This document shows positions 17,801 to 25,370 of a stretch of 64,000 nt of DNA, one piece after another (position 1 is the first letter of the stretch; the number at the start of each line of letters is the position of its first letter). This DNA is from JBELHJ01 sp042091495 (GTDB lineage: Bacteria; Bacteroidota; Bacteroidia; Flavobacteriales; Flavobacteriaceae): assembly GCA_042091495.1 (NCBI GenBank), contig JBELHJ010000001.1, forward strand, positions 30,616 through 94,615. The letters run 5' to 3'. The position numbers and the translations under genes are program-made. The notes beneath the pieces are model-generated. The model saw only the letters and a program-made list of their open reading frames with translations. It ran no database searches and had not been told where the DNA came from.

Positions 17801-18003
17801 TACCTGATAAACTTTTAGAAAACACCTTCATTGATGGCGTTAAGCTATCATTAGTTGGAAGAAATCTAGCAGTGCTTTATAGAGAAACACCACATATTGA
17901 TCCAGAAACTGGTTTTAGCAGTGCTAATGGAGAACAAGGCCAAGAATTTGGTCAATTGCCTTCAGCTAGATCTCTTGGATTTAATGTTAATTTACAATTT
18001 TAA
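14866..18003 (+). CDS. SusC/RagA-family TonB-linked outer-membrane transporter
   Basis: This is the beta-barrel half of a SusCD importer that takes up oligomers across the outer membrane using TonB energy. After a signal peptide ending SFAQ (residues 1-23), there is a carboxypeptidase-regulatory-like domain (about 25-110, GNVSDGSGMPLPGVNILIQG). Then come the SusC signature DEVVVTALGIKRDEKAIGYS and the plug domain with LRGNSSITGNNEPLFVVDGV and VLKGPNAAALYGVRAGNGV. The long barrel ends in FNVNLQF with a terminal aromatic residue. The 1045 residues are normal. susD follows 10 bases later. No glycoside hydrolase or protease is adjacent, so the substrate is unknown. Confidence 0.93.
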   Translation: MKTNLCGLSALLLFFVVQISFAQSKTVTGNVSDGSGMPLPGVNILIQGTTQGANTDFDGNYSITANVGDVLKFSFLGYKSEEIIVGDSTSINVTMTEDASTLDEVVVTALGIKRDEKAIGYSVQKIKGDGLIESREPNIVNSLSGRAAGIQVTSSSGGVGSSSRIILRGNSSITGNNEPLFVVDGVPMNNTSFGNAGSGGGVDLPNGVAAINPDDIESVTVLKGPNAAALYGVRAGNGVIVITTKSGSSTGKFSVSINSNVMSSNPLILPDFQNSYGQGSSPSYFEYVDGAGAGVADGVDESWGPALDAGFEFIQWNSQLNGGLPLPWVSRPDNVKDFFDTGLKLSNNLSLSAGSDVSSLRISLSKTNEQGMIPNTELNTQSITTSGKIDLGKKLHAGINGTWTNMQSDNLSTVGYNNENPMQQFIWSARQVDFKALRDWKNLPMAPAGTNAEGTPLNWNHNYQNNPYWVLDTNTNTYDRDRLNGNVFLTYDITDWASLTAKTNMDHYTQKTTVRKGKGSNEYPEGYYSEAMRRYTEVNNEILLSINKEINSDFSFSFNAAANSMIRKYSSLGATAPQLELPNYYNVSNIKTGVTPEMFNFFGEQRINSIYAFGQVSFRDYAFIDFTARNDWASVLPTINNSFFYPSISGSLILSDAFEDLKSTFDFLKLRASWSQVGSNGALGPYNLNQTYSLNNTGFGNQASTPSTLYNPNLKSETVTGTEVGIDLRMFKSKLRFSATYYDQLSEDLLVPIQVSSSTGFNSVWNNIGSMSNSGIEIQLGATIIDTPDFGFGVDINWAQNKNKVESLGELDTYILGGQWGVQLEARPGLPYGVLVGRGFERDPSGEVIYENGLPVIDQTPKVLGDIAPDWTGGVNFNLRYKNFTLSSLVDAKIGGEVHSMTYAWGRYAGVLEETLIGRETGVVGNGVQSDGNGGYIPNNVTVDAKIFNQSSYNNSVEESSIFDASYVKLRSVSIGYSIPDKLLENTFIDGVKLSLVGRNLAVLYRETPHIDPETGFSSANGEQGQEFGQLPSARSLGFNVNLQF

Positions 18004-18013
18004 AAACTGAAAG

Positions 18014-19438
18014 ATGAAAAGAATAAAATATATAATTTTAGCGTTTATATCACTTGCTATTTTATCTTGTGATAAAGATTTCGAGGAAATAAATATTGAT
18101 CCTAATAATCCAACAGCTGTTCCAGCTCACCTTTTACTTGGTAGCATTATAAGAATTAATCAAAACGTGATTTACAATGTTCAAGCTGGAGGAGACATGG
18201 GTGAATGTTGGGCTCAACATTGGGGGAAAGTTCAATATAACGATGAAGCACGATATGTTCCACGAAGAGGAGTAATTGATGGAATTTGGTCTAGCTTATA
18301 CACCTCAGTTATTGCTGACGCAGGATCAATGTATGATTTAGCTGAAGCCGAAGGTAATAATAATTTAAAAGGTGCTGCATTAGTATTACAAGCAAATGCT
18401 TACCATATTTTAACTGATCTTTATGGAGATATCCCTTTCTCTGAAGCTAATACTCCTGGATTAAACAAACCAAAGTATGACACAAGTGTTGCTGTATACG
18501 ATGGTATTGAGTCAATGCTAGATGAAGCAATGGGCTTATTTTCACCTAGTGGAGGTGAAATAGTAGCTTCATCAGATTTATTGTATGGTGGTGATTACAT
18601 GAAATGGAAAAAACTTGCTGCCTCTTTAAAACTTAAGGTTTTAGTTAGAAGAGGAAAAAGTGATGGTGTCCAAAACCTTGTAAATGGTGGTTTCTTATTT
18701 AGTTCAAATTCTGATTCAGCACAAATTGAATACACTGAAAATGAACCTGATGCAAATCCAATTTTTGAAACTATAGATTTTGGCGGAAGAACTGAATACA
18801 AAGTAAGTGAAGCCCTTGTTACAATACTTAATGATCTTGGTGATGACAGATTAGCTGTTTATGCAAGCAAAAACGCTAGTGGCGAATATTTGGGTAAGCC
18901 AGCAGGTTACTTAAACTTACCAAGTGATGAGTTAGGTTACACAGATGCTAACATGTCTGGATTGGGAAGTAAGTATCTAGATCCAACATTACCAGGGGTT
19001 ATTTTATCAAACGCTCAAGTACAATTTTTACTTGCTGAGTCTGCTAATGAAGGATATATCTCGGGTGGCATTTCAGCGGCTCTAGACTATTACAGAAAAG
19101 GTGTCACTGCTAGTTTCGCATTTAATGGACTTGATGCTACAGCTTATTTAGCTAAAGAAGATCAAAATTTTAATAGCCAATCTAGTGCTCGTGAAAAAAT
19201 TGCAACTCAAGAATGGCTTGCTTTATTTGGACAAGGTTTTGAAACCTGGTCTGAATGGCGAAGAACTGGTATCCCCGTTTTAACTCCAGCAGTAGATGGT
19301 GCTAGTTTAAGTACAGGTATACCATCAAGATTATATTATCCTACTGATGAAGCTTCTTTAAATCAAGCAAATTATAATGAAGCGTCTGAAAGATTAGGTG
19401 GTGATAAATTAGATTCAAAATTATTTTGGCAACAATAA
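18014..19438 (+). CDS. SusD/RagB-family nutrient-binding outer-membrane lipoprotein
   Basis: This is the surface lid of the SusCD transporter and binds substrate. Residues 1-19 form a lipoprotein signal ending in the lipobox LAILSC, with C19 as the lipidated residue. The start of the mature chain (EEINIDPNNPTAVPAHLLLG) and the TPR-like helices (YHILTDLYGDIPFSEA, EKIATQEWLALFGQGFETWSEWRR) are typical of the SusD-like 2 subfamily, often seen in marine Flavobacteriaceae. The 474 residues are complete. It is co-transcribed with the SusC gene. Substrate class is not evident. Confidence 0.92.
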   Translation: MKRIKYIILAFISLAILSCDKDFEEINIDPNNPTAVPAHLLLGSIIRINQNVIYNVQAGGDMGECWAQHWGKVQYNDEARYVPRRGVIDGIWSSLYTSVIADAGSMYDLAEAEGNNNLKGAALVLQANAYHILTDLYGDIPFSEANTPGLNKPKYDTSVAVYDGIESMLDEAMGLFSPSGGEIVASSDLLYGGDYMKWKKLAASLKLKVLVRRGKSDGVQNLVNGGFLFSSNSDSAQIEYTENEPDANPIFETIDFGGRTEYKVSEALVTILNDLGDDRLAVYASKNASGEYLGKPAGYLNLPSDELGYTDANMSGLGSKYLDPTLPGVILSNAQVQFLLAESANEGYISGGISAALDYYRKGVTASFAFNGLDATAYLAKEDQNFNSQSSAREKIATQEWLALFGQGFETWSEWRRTGIPVLTPAVDGASLSTGIPSRLYYPTDEASLNQANYNEASERLGGDKLDSKLFWQQ

Positions 19439-19449
19439 AAAAAATAGAT

Positions 19450-20555
19450 ATGAATAAAATTAAATATATTTTATTGTCAATTTTTACTATGGCTTCATTC
19501 TTAAGCTGCAGCGTTGATGATAATGACGAATTAACAGGAGATGCTACTGAAGGTGGCCTTGTTAAAGTTGGTAGTCCTTTGGTTACTTATGTAGTGGGTA
19601 GTGGAAAAACATATACTGCTACTGGTAAACTAAACCAAGGTAGAGAAACAACTAATTCTATCAGTGTATATAAATCTTTTACAGGAAACAGAGATACTGG
19701 TGAAGTAGATGAAGATGGCGATCCAATAATTGGTTCATTCTCTTCTAATGAAGTTCTTCTAACCACAGTTGATATAGAAGATATGACTATTGGTTCTGAG
19801 GTAAGCTTTTCACTTGATTTTACATATGAAACTCTTATCAAAGATTTAGAATTTAGAGGGGNNNNNNNNNNNNNNNNNNNNNNNNNNNNNNNNNNNNNNN
19901 NNNNNNNNNNNNNNNNNNNNNNNNNNNNNNNNNNNNNNNNNNNNNNNNNNNNNNNNNNNNNTTTTCACTTGATTTTACATATGAAACTCTTATCAAAGAT
20001 TTAGAATTTAGAGGGGAATCACTTCCATCTAATGATGGTAATTTAGTAATTGGAGATTATTGGTCTCTAAGATATGTTTCAAATTTAAGTGATAATAAAT
20101 CAAACTCCAATTCAAACAAAACTAAAATAGCTGTTGGTACAAGATATGCAGGTGTTTATGATACTGTTGAAAGTGTATATTGGAATTCTGGTAACGAAAT
20201 TGGAAATTGGAATGGTGATGAACGAATCATTGAATCTGTAAATGCAACACTATACAGACACGTAGGTCTTGCATATTGGATTGATAATGAATTTTTCTTT
20301 ACAGTTGATAACACAACAGGTTACATATATATATCACCAGAAGATCTTGAAGGTAGTGCGGTTTTATTAAACGGATCACCTATCATGACTTGTGAAGGCG
20401 GGCCTGGACCATTTGAGTCTATATCTTGTAATGAAACAACATCTGTGGCAACACCAGACGATGTAGATGGAGAAGATATGCTTGAATTCACTGTAGGTTA
20501 TCATCGTGGAACTGGTGCCACAAGAGAATTTTATGAGAAACTTGTCAAAAAATAA
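19450..20555 (+). CDS. Lipoprotein of unknown function next to susCD (interrupted by assembly gap)
   Basis: This is a secreted lipoprotein (MNKIKYILLSIFTMASFLSC, lipobox FLSC) whose function I do not recognise. It is cut by a 100-N gap at 19862-19961. The 55 bases before the gap are repeated exactly after it. Collapsing the duplicate gives one uninterrupted 316-residue frame that ends at the TAA at 20553-20555, so the gene is probably intact. The C-terminal part is Asp/Asn-rich with Trp/Tyr residues (YWNSGNEIGNWNGDE, VGYHRGTGATREFYEKL). Position 11 bases after susD suggests an accessory surface-binding or processing lipoprotein of the uptake locus. A TTG at 19426 overlapping susD is not the likely start. 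Confidence 0.75.
19807..19861 (+). repeat. 55-bp sequence duplicated on both sides of the scaffold gap (left copy)
   Basis: Bases 19807-19861 are identical to 19962-20016, directly on either side of the N run. A duplication of exactly 55 bases ending at the contig edge is what unmerged contigs sharing an assembly k-mer look like. Collapsing it restores the reading frame of the lipoprotein gene. It is most likely an assembly artefact and not a biological repeat. Confidence 0.85.
19862..19961. other. Scaffold gap of 100 N
   Basis: This is an exactly 100-base run of N, the conventional size for a gap of unknown length. It lies inside the lipoprotein gene at 19450-20555. Confidence 0.99.
19962..20016 (+). 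repeat. 55-bp sequence duplicated on both sides of the scaffold gap (right copy)
   Basis: This is an exact copy of 19807-19861; see that entry. The downstream sequence continues in the correct frame (GESLPSNDGNL) when the copies are merged. Confidence 0.85.
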
Positions 20556-20566
20556 AATAAAAAACA

Positions 20567-21814
20567 ATGATAAAACATATATATAAATATGCAGTATGTC
20601 TACTTATCCTTGGGTTAATTTTCTCATGCGATGAAGATGACGCTGACGGACATAGCACGAAAATGGCTACAAGCCCTTCACTATTAGTTACTTTAGATTT
20701 TAATAATACTGAAACTCTAGTCGAAGATGAAGTTAATTACACGTACACAATTTCGTTAAGTGAAAAACAAAATGTTGACGTAAGAGCATCAATTACTCAA
20801 ACTGGAGGTGACGCTACTGAAGGGGAAGATTTTACTTTTGATCATCATGTAACAATTTCTGCTGGATCTTTGAGTGCATCAGGTACTATAAGCATATTAT
20901 CAGATGATATTATTGAAGAAACTGAAACTGTTCAATTATCAATAACCACTGGTGCAGAAGCTAATGTAAGTTCTATAAACGGTCAAGTTGTAGAATTTAG
21001 CATTGAGAATTTAACATCAGGAGATCTATTAATGAATATGTCTTGGGCTCCAGCAAATGAATTATTTGATACTTCTGGGACAAGTTATGACGCTGTTGAT
21101 TTAGCTGATTTAATTTTAACGCTTAAAGATACTAGTGGAAACGTATTAGATTCCAGTGATGCAAGTGGATTTGAATCATTAACAATCGCTGAAACTGATG
21201 CTGACGGAGATTATTTTGTTGAAGCATCTTTCTTCTCTGTAACTGATCTTGGAGATTCTGGTTACTTTGATTTAAATCTAAATTTAATGTTTGATCAAGT
21301 AGGCACGATTAATGGACAAACACATGAATTTGCTTCAGCACTCAATTCAGAATATGCGTGTGATGCTGTTTATTATAGACTAGCTAAAGTAACAAAATCT
21401 GGAGGTTCTTATAGTTTTGAAGAATTGTCAGAAAAAGTTTCTCCAACATTACCTGTTGGTACATATGATGTTATTTCGAGTGGTGAATCAACAGATTCTG
21501 GCCCACCAGATAACCCATTTGTAGACTTTGTTTCAACAGTTTCTATATCAGCAAATGATGACGGTACTTATACCATTTCTGATGGTTGGGCAGGAGTCTA
21601 CCTTCACTGGTACTCTATTTATGGAATTACTGATGACGAACCAGTAACATTAACTTATAATGCGTGTAATGGGGAAATTTCAGCTGCTTGGACAGGTCCT
21701 TTTGGTGGTTCACAAACCTACGAAGGGCAAGATAATGGTGATGGTACTTTAACTGTTAAAGTAAGTAATTCATGGGGAGACGAAGCTAACTTTGTTTACA
21801 CTTTACAACCTTAA
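20567..21814 (+). CDS. Calx-beta-domain lipoprotein of the susCD locus
   Basis: This is a surface-type lipoprotein of 415 residues. The signal peptide ends in the lipobox LIFSC followed by an acidic stretch (DEDDADGHS), a likely surface-export signal of Bacteroidota lipoproteins. Residues about 35-150 resemble a Calx-beta domain (GGDATEGEDFTFDHHVTI, then ISILSDDIIEETETVQLSI). The remaining roughly 260 residues are predicted beta-rich and unrecognised, rich in Asp, Gly and Trp (DNGDGTLTVKVSNSWGDE). It lies 11 bases after the preceding lipoprotein and is followed by a strong terminator, so it is the last gene of the susCD operon. A substrate-binding or calcium-linked adhesive role is possible, not shown. 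Confidence 0.8.
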   Translation: MIKHIYKYAVCLLILGLIFSCDEDDADGHSTKMATSPSLLVTLDFNNTETLVEDEVNYTYTISLSEKQNVDVRASITQTGGDATEGEDFTFDHHVTISAGSLSASGTISILSDDIIEETETVQLSITTGAEANVSSINGQVVEFSIENLTSGDLLMNMSWAPANELFDTSGTSYDAVDLADLILTLKDTSGNVLDSSDASGFESLTIAETDADGDYFVEASFFSVTDLGDSGYFDLNLNLMFDQVGTINGQTHEFASALNSEYACDAVYYRLAKVTKSGGSYSFEELSEKVSPTLPVGTYDVISSGESTDSGPPDNPFVDFVSTVSISANDDGTYTISDGWAGVYLHWYSIYGITDDEPVTLTYNACNGEISAAWTGPFGGSQTYEGQDNGDGTLTVKVSNSWGDEANFVYTLQP

Positions 21815-21831
21815 AAATCATAATTCTTATT

Positions 21832-21861
21832 AAACCACCCTTTATGGGTGGTTTTTTTTTT
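21832..21861 (+). terminator. Intrinsic terminator of the susCD operon
   Basis: A 9-bp stem (AAACCACCC at 21832-21840 with GGGTGGTTT at 21846-21854) has a 5-base loop and is followed by a run of T to 21861. It closes the operon and lies just before rlmB. Confidence 0.9.
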
Positions 21862-21876
21862 GATAAATTTATAGCT

Positions 21877-22611
21877 ATGTTAAATTCCACTAAGATATAC
21901 GGTATTCGGTCAATAATTGAAGCCATTAAATCAAACGAATCCATTGATAAAATATTTTTACAAAAAGGTTTAAAAGGTCCTCTATTTTCTGAATTAGAAC
22001 AACTTTGCAGAAAAGAACGTCTCAATGTTTCTTATGTACCCATTGAAAAGCTAAATAGACTAACCAAAGAAAATCATCAAGGTGCTGTGGCCCAAATTGC
22101 ACCAATAAACTTTTGGGACATAGAAGAACTTGTTGAAAACATACTATCAAAAAATAAAGCACCACTATTTCTAATTTTAGACCAACTTAGTGATGTAAGA
22201 AATTTCGGCGCTATAGTTAGAACTGCGGAATGTACAGGCGTAGATGGTATTATAATTCAAAAAAAAGGAGGGGCTCCTGTTAATGCTGATGCCATTAAAA
22301 CAAGTGCTGGAGCTATGTTTAAAATCCCTATTTGTAAGGTTGACCATATTAAAGATGCTGTTTATCATTTGCAAGCTTCAGAAATAAACGTTTTAGCAGC
22401 AACTGAGAAAACAGATAAGGTAATTTATGATATGAACTTAAACCAACCTTTAGCAATTATTATGGGTTCTGAAGGAAAAGGCATTAACCCTTCTGTTGTT
22501 AAGATTTGCGATGGAAGTTTAAAACTACCTATTTTGGGTGATATAGACTCTTTAAATGTATCTGTAGCTTGTGGAGCTATTTTATACGAAGTAGTTAGAC
22601 AAAGAAGTTAA
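21877..22611 (+). CDS. rlmB: 23S rRNA (guanosine-2'-O-)-methyltransferase RlmB
   Basis: RlmB is a SPOUT-family enzyme that methylates the ribose of G2251 in the 23S P-loop. The N-terminal SpoU substrate-binding domain covers about residues 1-75. The catalytic knot contains LDQLSDVRNFGAIVRTAE (motif 1), IIMGSEGKGI (motif 2) and LPILGDIDSLNVSVACGAIL (motif 3). I chose the ATG at 21877 (244 residues). An upstream ATG at 21844 lies within the terminator stem and encodes GGFFFDKF, unlike the family. It is convergent with the rhomboid gene. TrmH-type tRNA specificity cannot be strictly excluded. Confidence 0.92.
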   Translation: MLNSTKIYGIRSIIEAIKSNESIDKIFLQKGLKGPLFSELEQLCRKERLNVSYVPIEKLNRLTKENHQGAVAQIAPINFWDIEELVENILSKNKAPLFLILDQLSDVRNFGAIVRTAECTGVDGIIIQKKGGAPVNADAIKTSAGAMFKIPICKVDHIKDAVYHLQASEINVLAATEKTDKVIYDMNLNQPLAIIMGSEGKGINPSVVKICDGSLKLPILGDIDSLNVSVACGAILYEVVRQRS

Positions 22612-22618
22612 ATACATC

Positions 22619-23320
22619 TCATTCATCTGAACTTACTTCCTCTTCATTAATAACTGGATCTATAAAATTACCCTTTTCATCAAACTGACGCATGAAAGGG
22701 TCATTATTGGGATTATAATCATGGCGTTCCCAATCAAATCTGTGTTTAGTTAATGATTTTATCTTGAATAATAAACTAAATAAAGCTCCTGTAATAAAAC
22801 CAGATAAATGGCCTTCCCAAGATATTTTTTCATCTATTGGGAACACATACCAAATCATACTACCATATAAAAAAACAACCAAGAGAGATAAAGCAACAAA
22901 ACGGTAATTTGAAACTTGAATTCCCTTAAAAAAAATAAAACTAACCAAAACATAAATTAACCCACTTGCTCCTAAATGATATGATGGCCTTCCAATAATC
23001 CAAGTCAGAAATCCAGAACATAGAATTCCCCAAATAATGATTTTCCAAGCTATATCTCTATAAAAGTAGAATAAGGCCAAAGTCAATATGAAAAGGGGTA
23101 AACTATTATGGTAAAGATGATTAATATCTGAATGAATAAATGGACTGAATAATACTCCTTTTAAACCTGATATTTCAAGGGGATAAATTGCTAGAAATTT
23201 AATTTTATAAGACACTCTAATTTGCAACCAAAAGACAAACCAAATAAGTAATACAAAAGCTAATGGATATGTTAATGTACTTAATCTAAAGTCTAATTCA
23301 TTTCTTTTTATCATAAGCAT
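22619..23320 (-). CDS. Rhomboid-family intramembrane serine protease
   Basis: This is an inner-membrane protease of 233 residues with about six membrane segments. The catalytic Ser lies in YHLGASGLIYVLVS (GxSx motif) and the partner His in WEGHLSGFITGALFSLLF. The FIHSDINHLYHNSLPLFIL segment contains the conserved HxxxHxxxN-type motif. The soluble C-terminal tail is Asp/Glu-rich. MIKRNELDF at 23314 is an alternative start two codons in. It ends 7 bases from the rlmB stop and diverges from rarA. The substrate is unknown. Confidence 0.88.
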   Translation of the reverse strand: MLMIKRNELDFRLSTLTYPLAFVLLIWFVFWLQIRVSYKIKFLAIYPLEISGLKGVLFSPFIHSDINHLYHNSLPLFILTLALFYFYRDIAWKIIIWGILCSGFLTWIIGRPSYHLGASGLIYVLVSFIFFKGIQVSNYRFVALSLLVVFLYGSMIWYVFPIDEKISWEGHLSGFITGALFSLLFKIKSLTKHRFDWERHDYNPNNDPFMRQFDEKGNFIDPVINEEEVSSDE

Positions 23321-23379
23321 AAATATAAAGTCAAATTATACGGATTCAAAGTCCACTTCAAATTTGTAATTTTACATCT

Positions 23380-24660
23380 ATGAGTATACCATTAGCCGAA
23401 AGAATTAGACCAAAATCATTTAAGGACTATATAAGTCAAGAACACCTTGTTGGTCCTAACGGACAATTAACAAAACAATTAGCAAATGGTTTATTGAGTT
23501 CTATGGTTCTATGGGGACCTCCTGGGATTGGAAAAACTACACTAGCCCATATTATAGCTAATACTTCTGACCGTCCATTTTATAAATTATCTGCCATAAA
23601 TTCCGGAGTTAAGGACATAAGAGAAGTTATAAATCTTGCCAAAAAAGACGGAGGTATATTTACCACTAAAAATCCCATTCTTTTTATTGATGAAATACAC
23701 CGTTTTAGTAAATCGCAACAAGATTCATTACTGGAAGCTGTTGAGAAAGGATGGGTGACTTTAATAGGAGCTACAACAGAAAACCCAAGCTTTGAAGTTA
23801 TATCTGCATTATTGTCAAGATGTCAAGTATATGTTTTAGAACCTTTTAATAAACTCAATCTTCAAAAATTATTGGAACACGCTATAGAAAAGGATGAGCT
23901 TCTAAAATCAAAAACAATTGGACTTCAAGAAACAGATACACTAATTGCACTTTCTGGTGGTGATGCCAGGAAGTTGTTAAATATTCTTGAAATTGTAGTT
24001 AACTCTTTTCAATCTGATGAGCCAATACTTATCAATAACATTAGTGTTAGTCAATCACTGAATAAAAATACGTTGAACTATGACAAAAGTGGGGATAATC
24101 ACTACGATATCATATCCGCTTTTATTAAATCTATAAGAGGAAGTGATCCCAATGCTGCAGTATATTATTTAGCTCGTATGATTGAGGCTGGTGAGGATCC
24201 AAAATTTATTGGGAGAAGATTAATTATATCAGCTAGTGAGGATATTGGACTAGCAAACCCTACAGCATTAGTAATTGCAAATAATACATTTCAAGCCATC
24301 CAAAATGTTGGCATGCCTGAGTCAAGAATAATTTTAAGTCAATGTACCATATACCTAGCTACATCGCCAAAAAGCAATTCAGCTTATGAAGCAATCAATA
24401 AAGCTCAAGAGCTTGTAAATAACACTGGAAACCTGTCAGTCCCCATGTGGTTGAGAAACGCACCAACTAAACTCATGAAAGAATTAGGATATGGAGAGAA
24501 TTATAAATACGCTCACCATCATCAAGGAAATTTTGTAGAACAAGAATTTATGCCTGATAAAATAATAAATACAAAAATTTACACCCCAAGCGAAAATCCA
24601 AAAGAAAATCAGATCCAAACCTTAATGAAAACCCTTTGGAAAGGAAAATATAATTATTAA
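23380..24660 (+). CDS. rarA: Replication-associated recombination protein RarA (MgsA)
   Basis: RarA is an AAA+ ATPase that acts at stalled replication forks. MSIPLAERIRPKSFKDYISQ is the typical N-terminus. Walker A is GPPGIGKTTL (about residues 46-55), Walker B is ILFIDEIHRFSKSQQD, sensor 1 is GATTENPSFEV and sensor 2 is GGDARKLLNILE. The C-terminal MgsA domain includes SIRGSDPNAAVYYLARMIEAG and EDIGLANP. The 426 residues are complete. The stop overlaps that of the convergent gene at 24657. Confidence 0.95.
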   Translation: MSIPLAERIRPKSFKDYISQEHLVGPNGQLTKQLANGLLSSMVLWGPPGIGKTTLAHIIANTSDRPFYKLSAINSGVKDIREVINLAKKDGGIFTTKNPILFIDEIHRFSKSQQDSLLEAVEKGWVTLIGATTENPSFEVISALLSRCQVYVLEPFNKLNLQKLLEHAIEKDELLKSKTIGLQETDTLIALSGGDARKLLNILEIVVNSFQSDEPILINNISVSQSLNKNTLNYDKSGDNHYDIISAFIKSIRGSDPNAAVYYLARMIEAGEDPKFIGRRLIISASEDIGLANPTALVIANNTFQAIQNVGMPESRIILSQCTIYLATSPKSNSAYEAINKAQELVNNTGNLSVPMWLRNAPTKLMKELGYGENYKYAHHHQGNFVEQEFMPDKIINTKIYTPSENPKENQIQTLMKTLWKGKYNY

Positions 24661-25370
24661 AATTTTATTATAATGGTTCGCTTTTCAGCTATACCATCTT
24701 TATTTAAGTAAGAATACACCCAATTACCATTTTCCTTTTTAATCATAGCTGATTTCCCTTCAACTAAATAAACATTTTCAGTATCTGTTTCAAACATTTT
24801 ACAAAAAACAGATGGTTTTGTATCCACTAATTGGTAACCATTTGGAATTTTTTGGGCATAGTAAATTTCATCTTGAATATTAACATCTATAGCATCAGTA
24901 TTTATTTCAGAATTTTGAACGGAATTAATCTTAGAGGAATAACCGTAGTCTTCGTTATTAATGCATTCAAAAGTATTTCTTAAGGCTTCATGGTAAGCGG
25001 TTTTGAAGTCTTTCTCTCTAGATTCTCCAATATCAGATTTAAAAACAACTTGATTATTACAATCTATAATATCAAAACTAACTTTAGTCTTGAATATACC
25101 TCCTTTATGTTTAACTAATCTAAGAAGCCCTCCTAGACATGGGCTTTTGGAAAGATCCGATGGTTTTGAGTCAGTTTCTTTGAGAACTTCAAAATTATTT
25201 TTTTTAAATAGAAAATACGTTAAGGAGTTGAGTTGATATTTATCTGCTGAATCAAATCCATTAAAATAAGTTGGGACAATAAAATATTTAAATTGATCTA
25301 AATCACTTTGTGATCTTAAATTATTGATTGAAATAAATACAAATAAAATTGATAAAAAGCTTCGAAACAT
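24657..25370 (-). CDS. Secreted protein of unknown function in DUF5723 module
   Basis: I do not recognise a function. The 237 residues begin with a signal peptide (MFRSFLSILFVFISINNLRS). The mature part contains FKTKVSFDIIDCNNQVVFKSD and AYHEALRNTFECI, which recall small periplasmic proteins. The IPNGYQLVDT...ENVYLVEGKSAMIKKENGNWVYSY stretch looks like a short beta-rich domain. It follows the DUF5723 gene with no spacing and is the last of three co-oriented envelope genes. It overlaps the end of rarA by 4 bases. Similar proteins with a GYQLVD tail occur in other Flavobacteriaceae, from memory. Confidence 0.6.
   Translation of the reverse strand: MFRSFLSILFVFISINNLRSQSDLDQFKYFIVPTYFNGFDSADKYQLNSLTYFLFKKNNFEVLKETDSKPSDLSKSPCLGGLLRLVKHKGGIFKTKVSFDIIDCNNQVVFKSDIGESREKDFKTAYHEALRNTFECINNEDYGYSSKINSVQNSEINTDAIDVNIQDEIYYAQKIPNGYQLVDTKPSVFCKMFETDTENVYLVEGKSAMIKKENGNWVYSYLNKDGIAEKRTIIIKF

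Noticed and set aside
19807..20016. True tandem repeat or mobile-element target duplication at the gap
   Set aside because: The duplicated 55 bases end exactly at the N run, and merging them restores the reading frame. An assembly overlap explains it more simply.
21844..21876. Upstream ATG of rlmB encoding GGFFFDKF
   Set aside because: It lies inside the stem of the susCD terminator and adds residues that are not in the family. ATG 21877 is better.
24650..24685. AT-rich quasi-palindrome at the rarA/convergent gene junction
   Set aside because: The sequence is a low-complexity A/T run with no GC in the stem. It is not convincing as a terminator.
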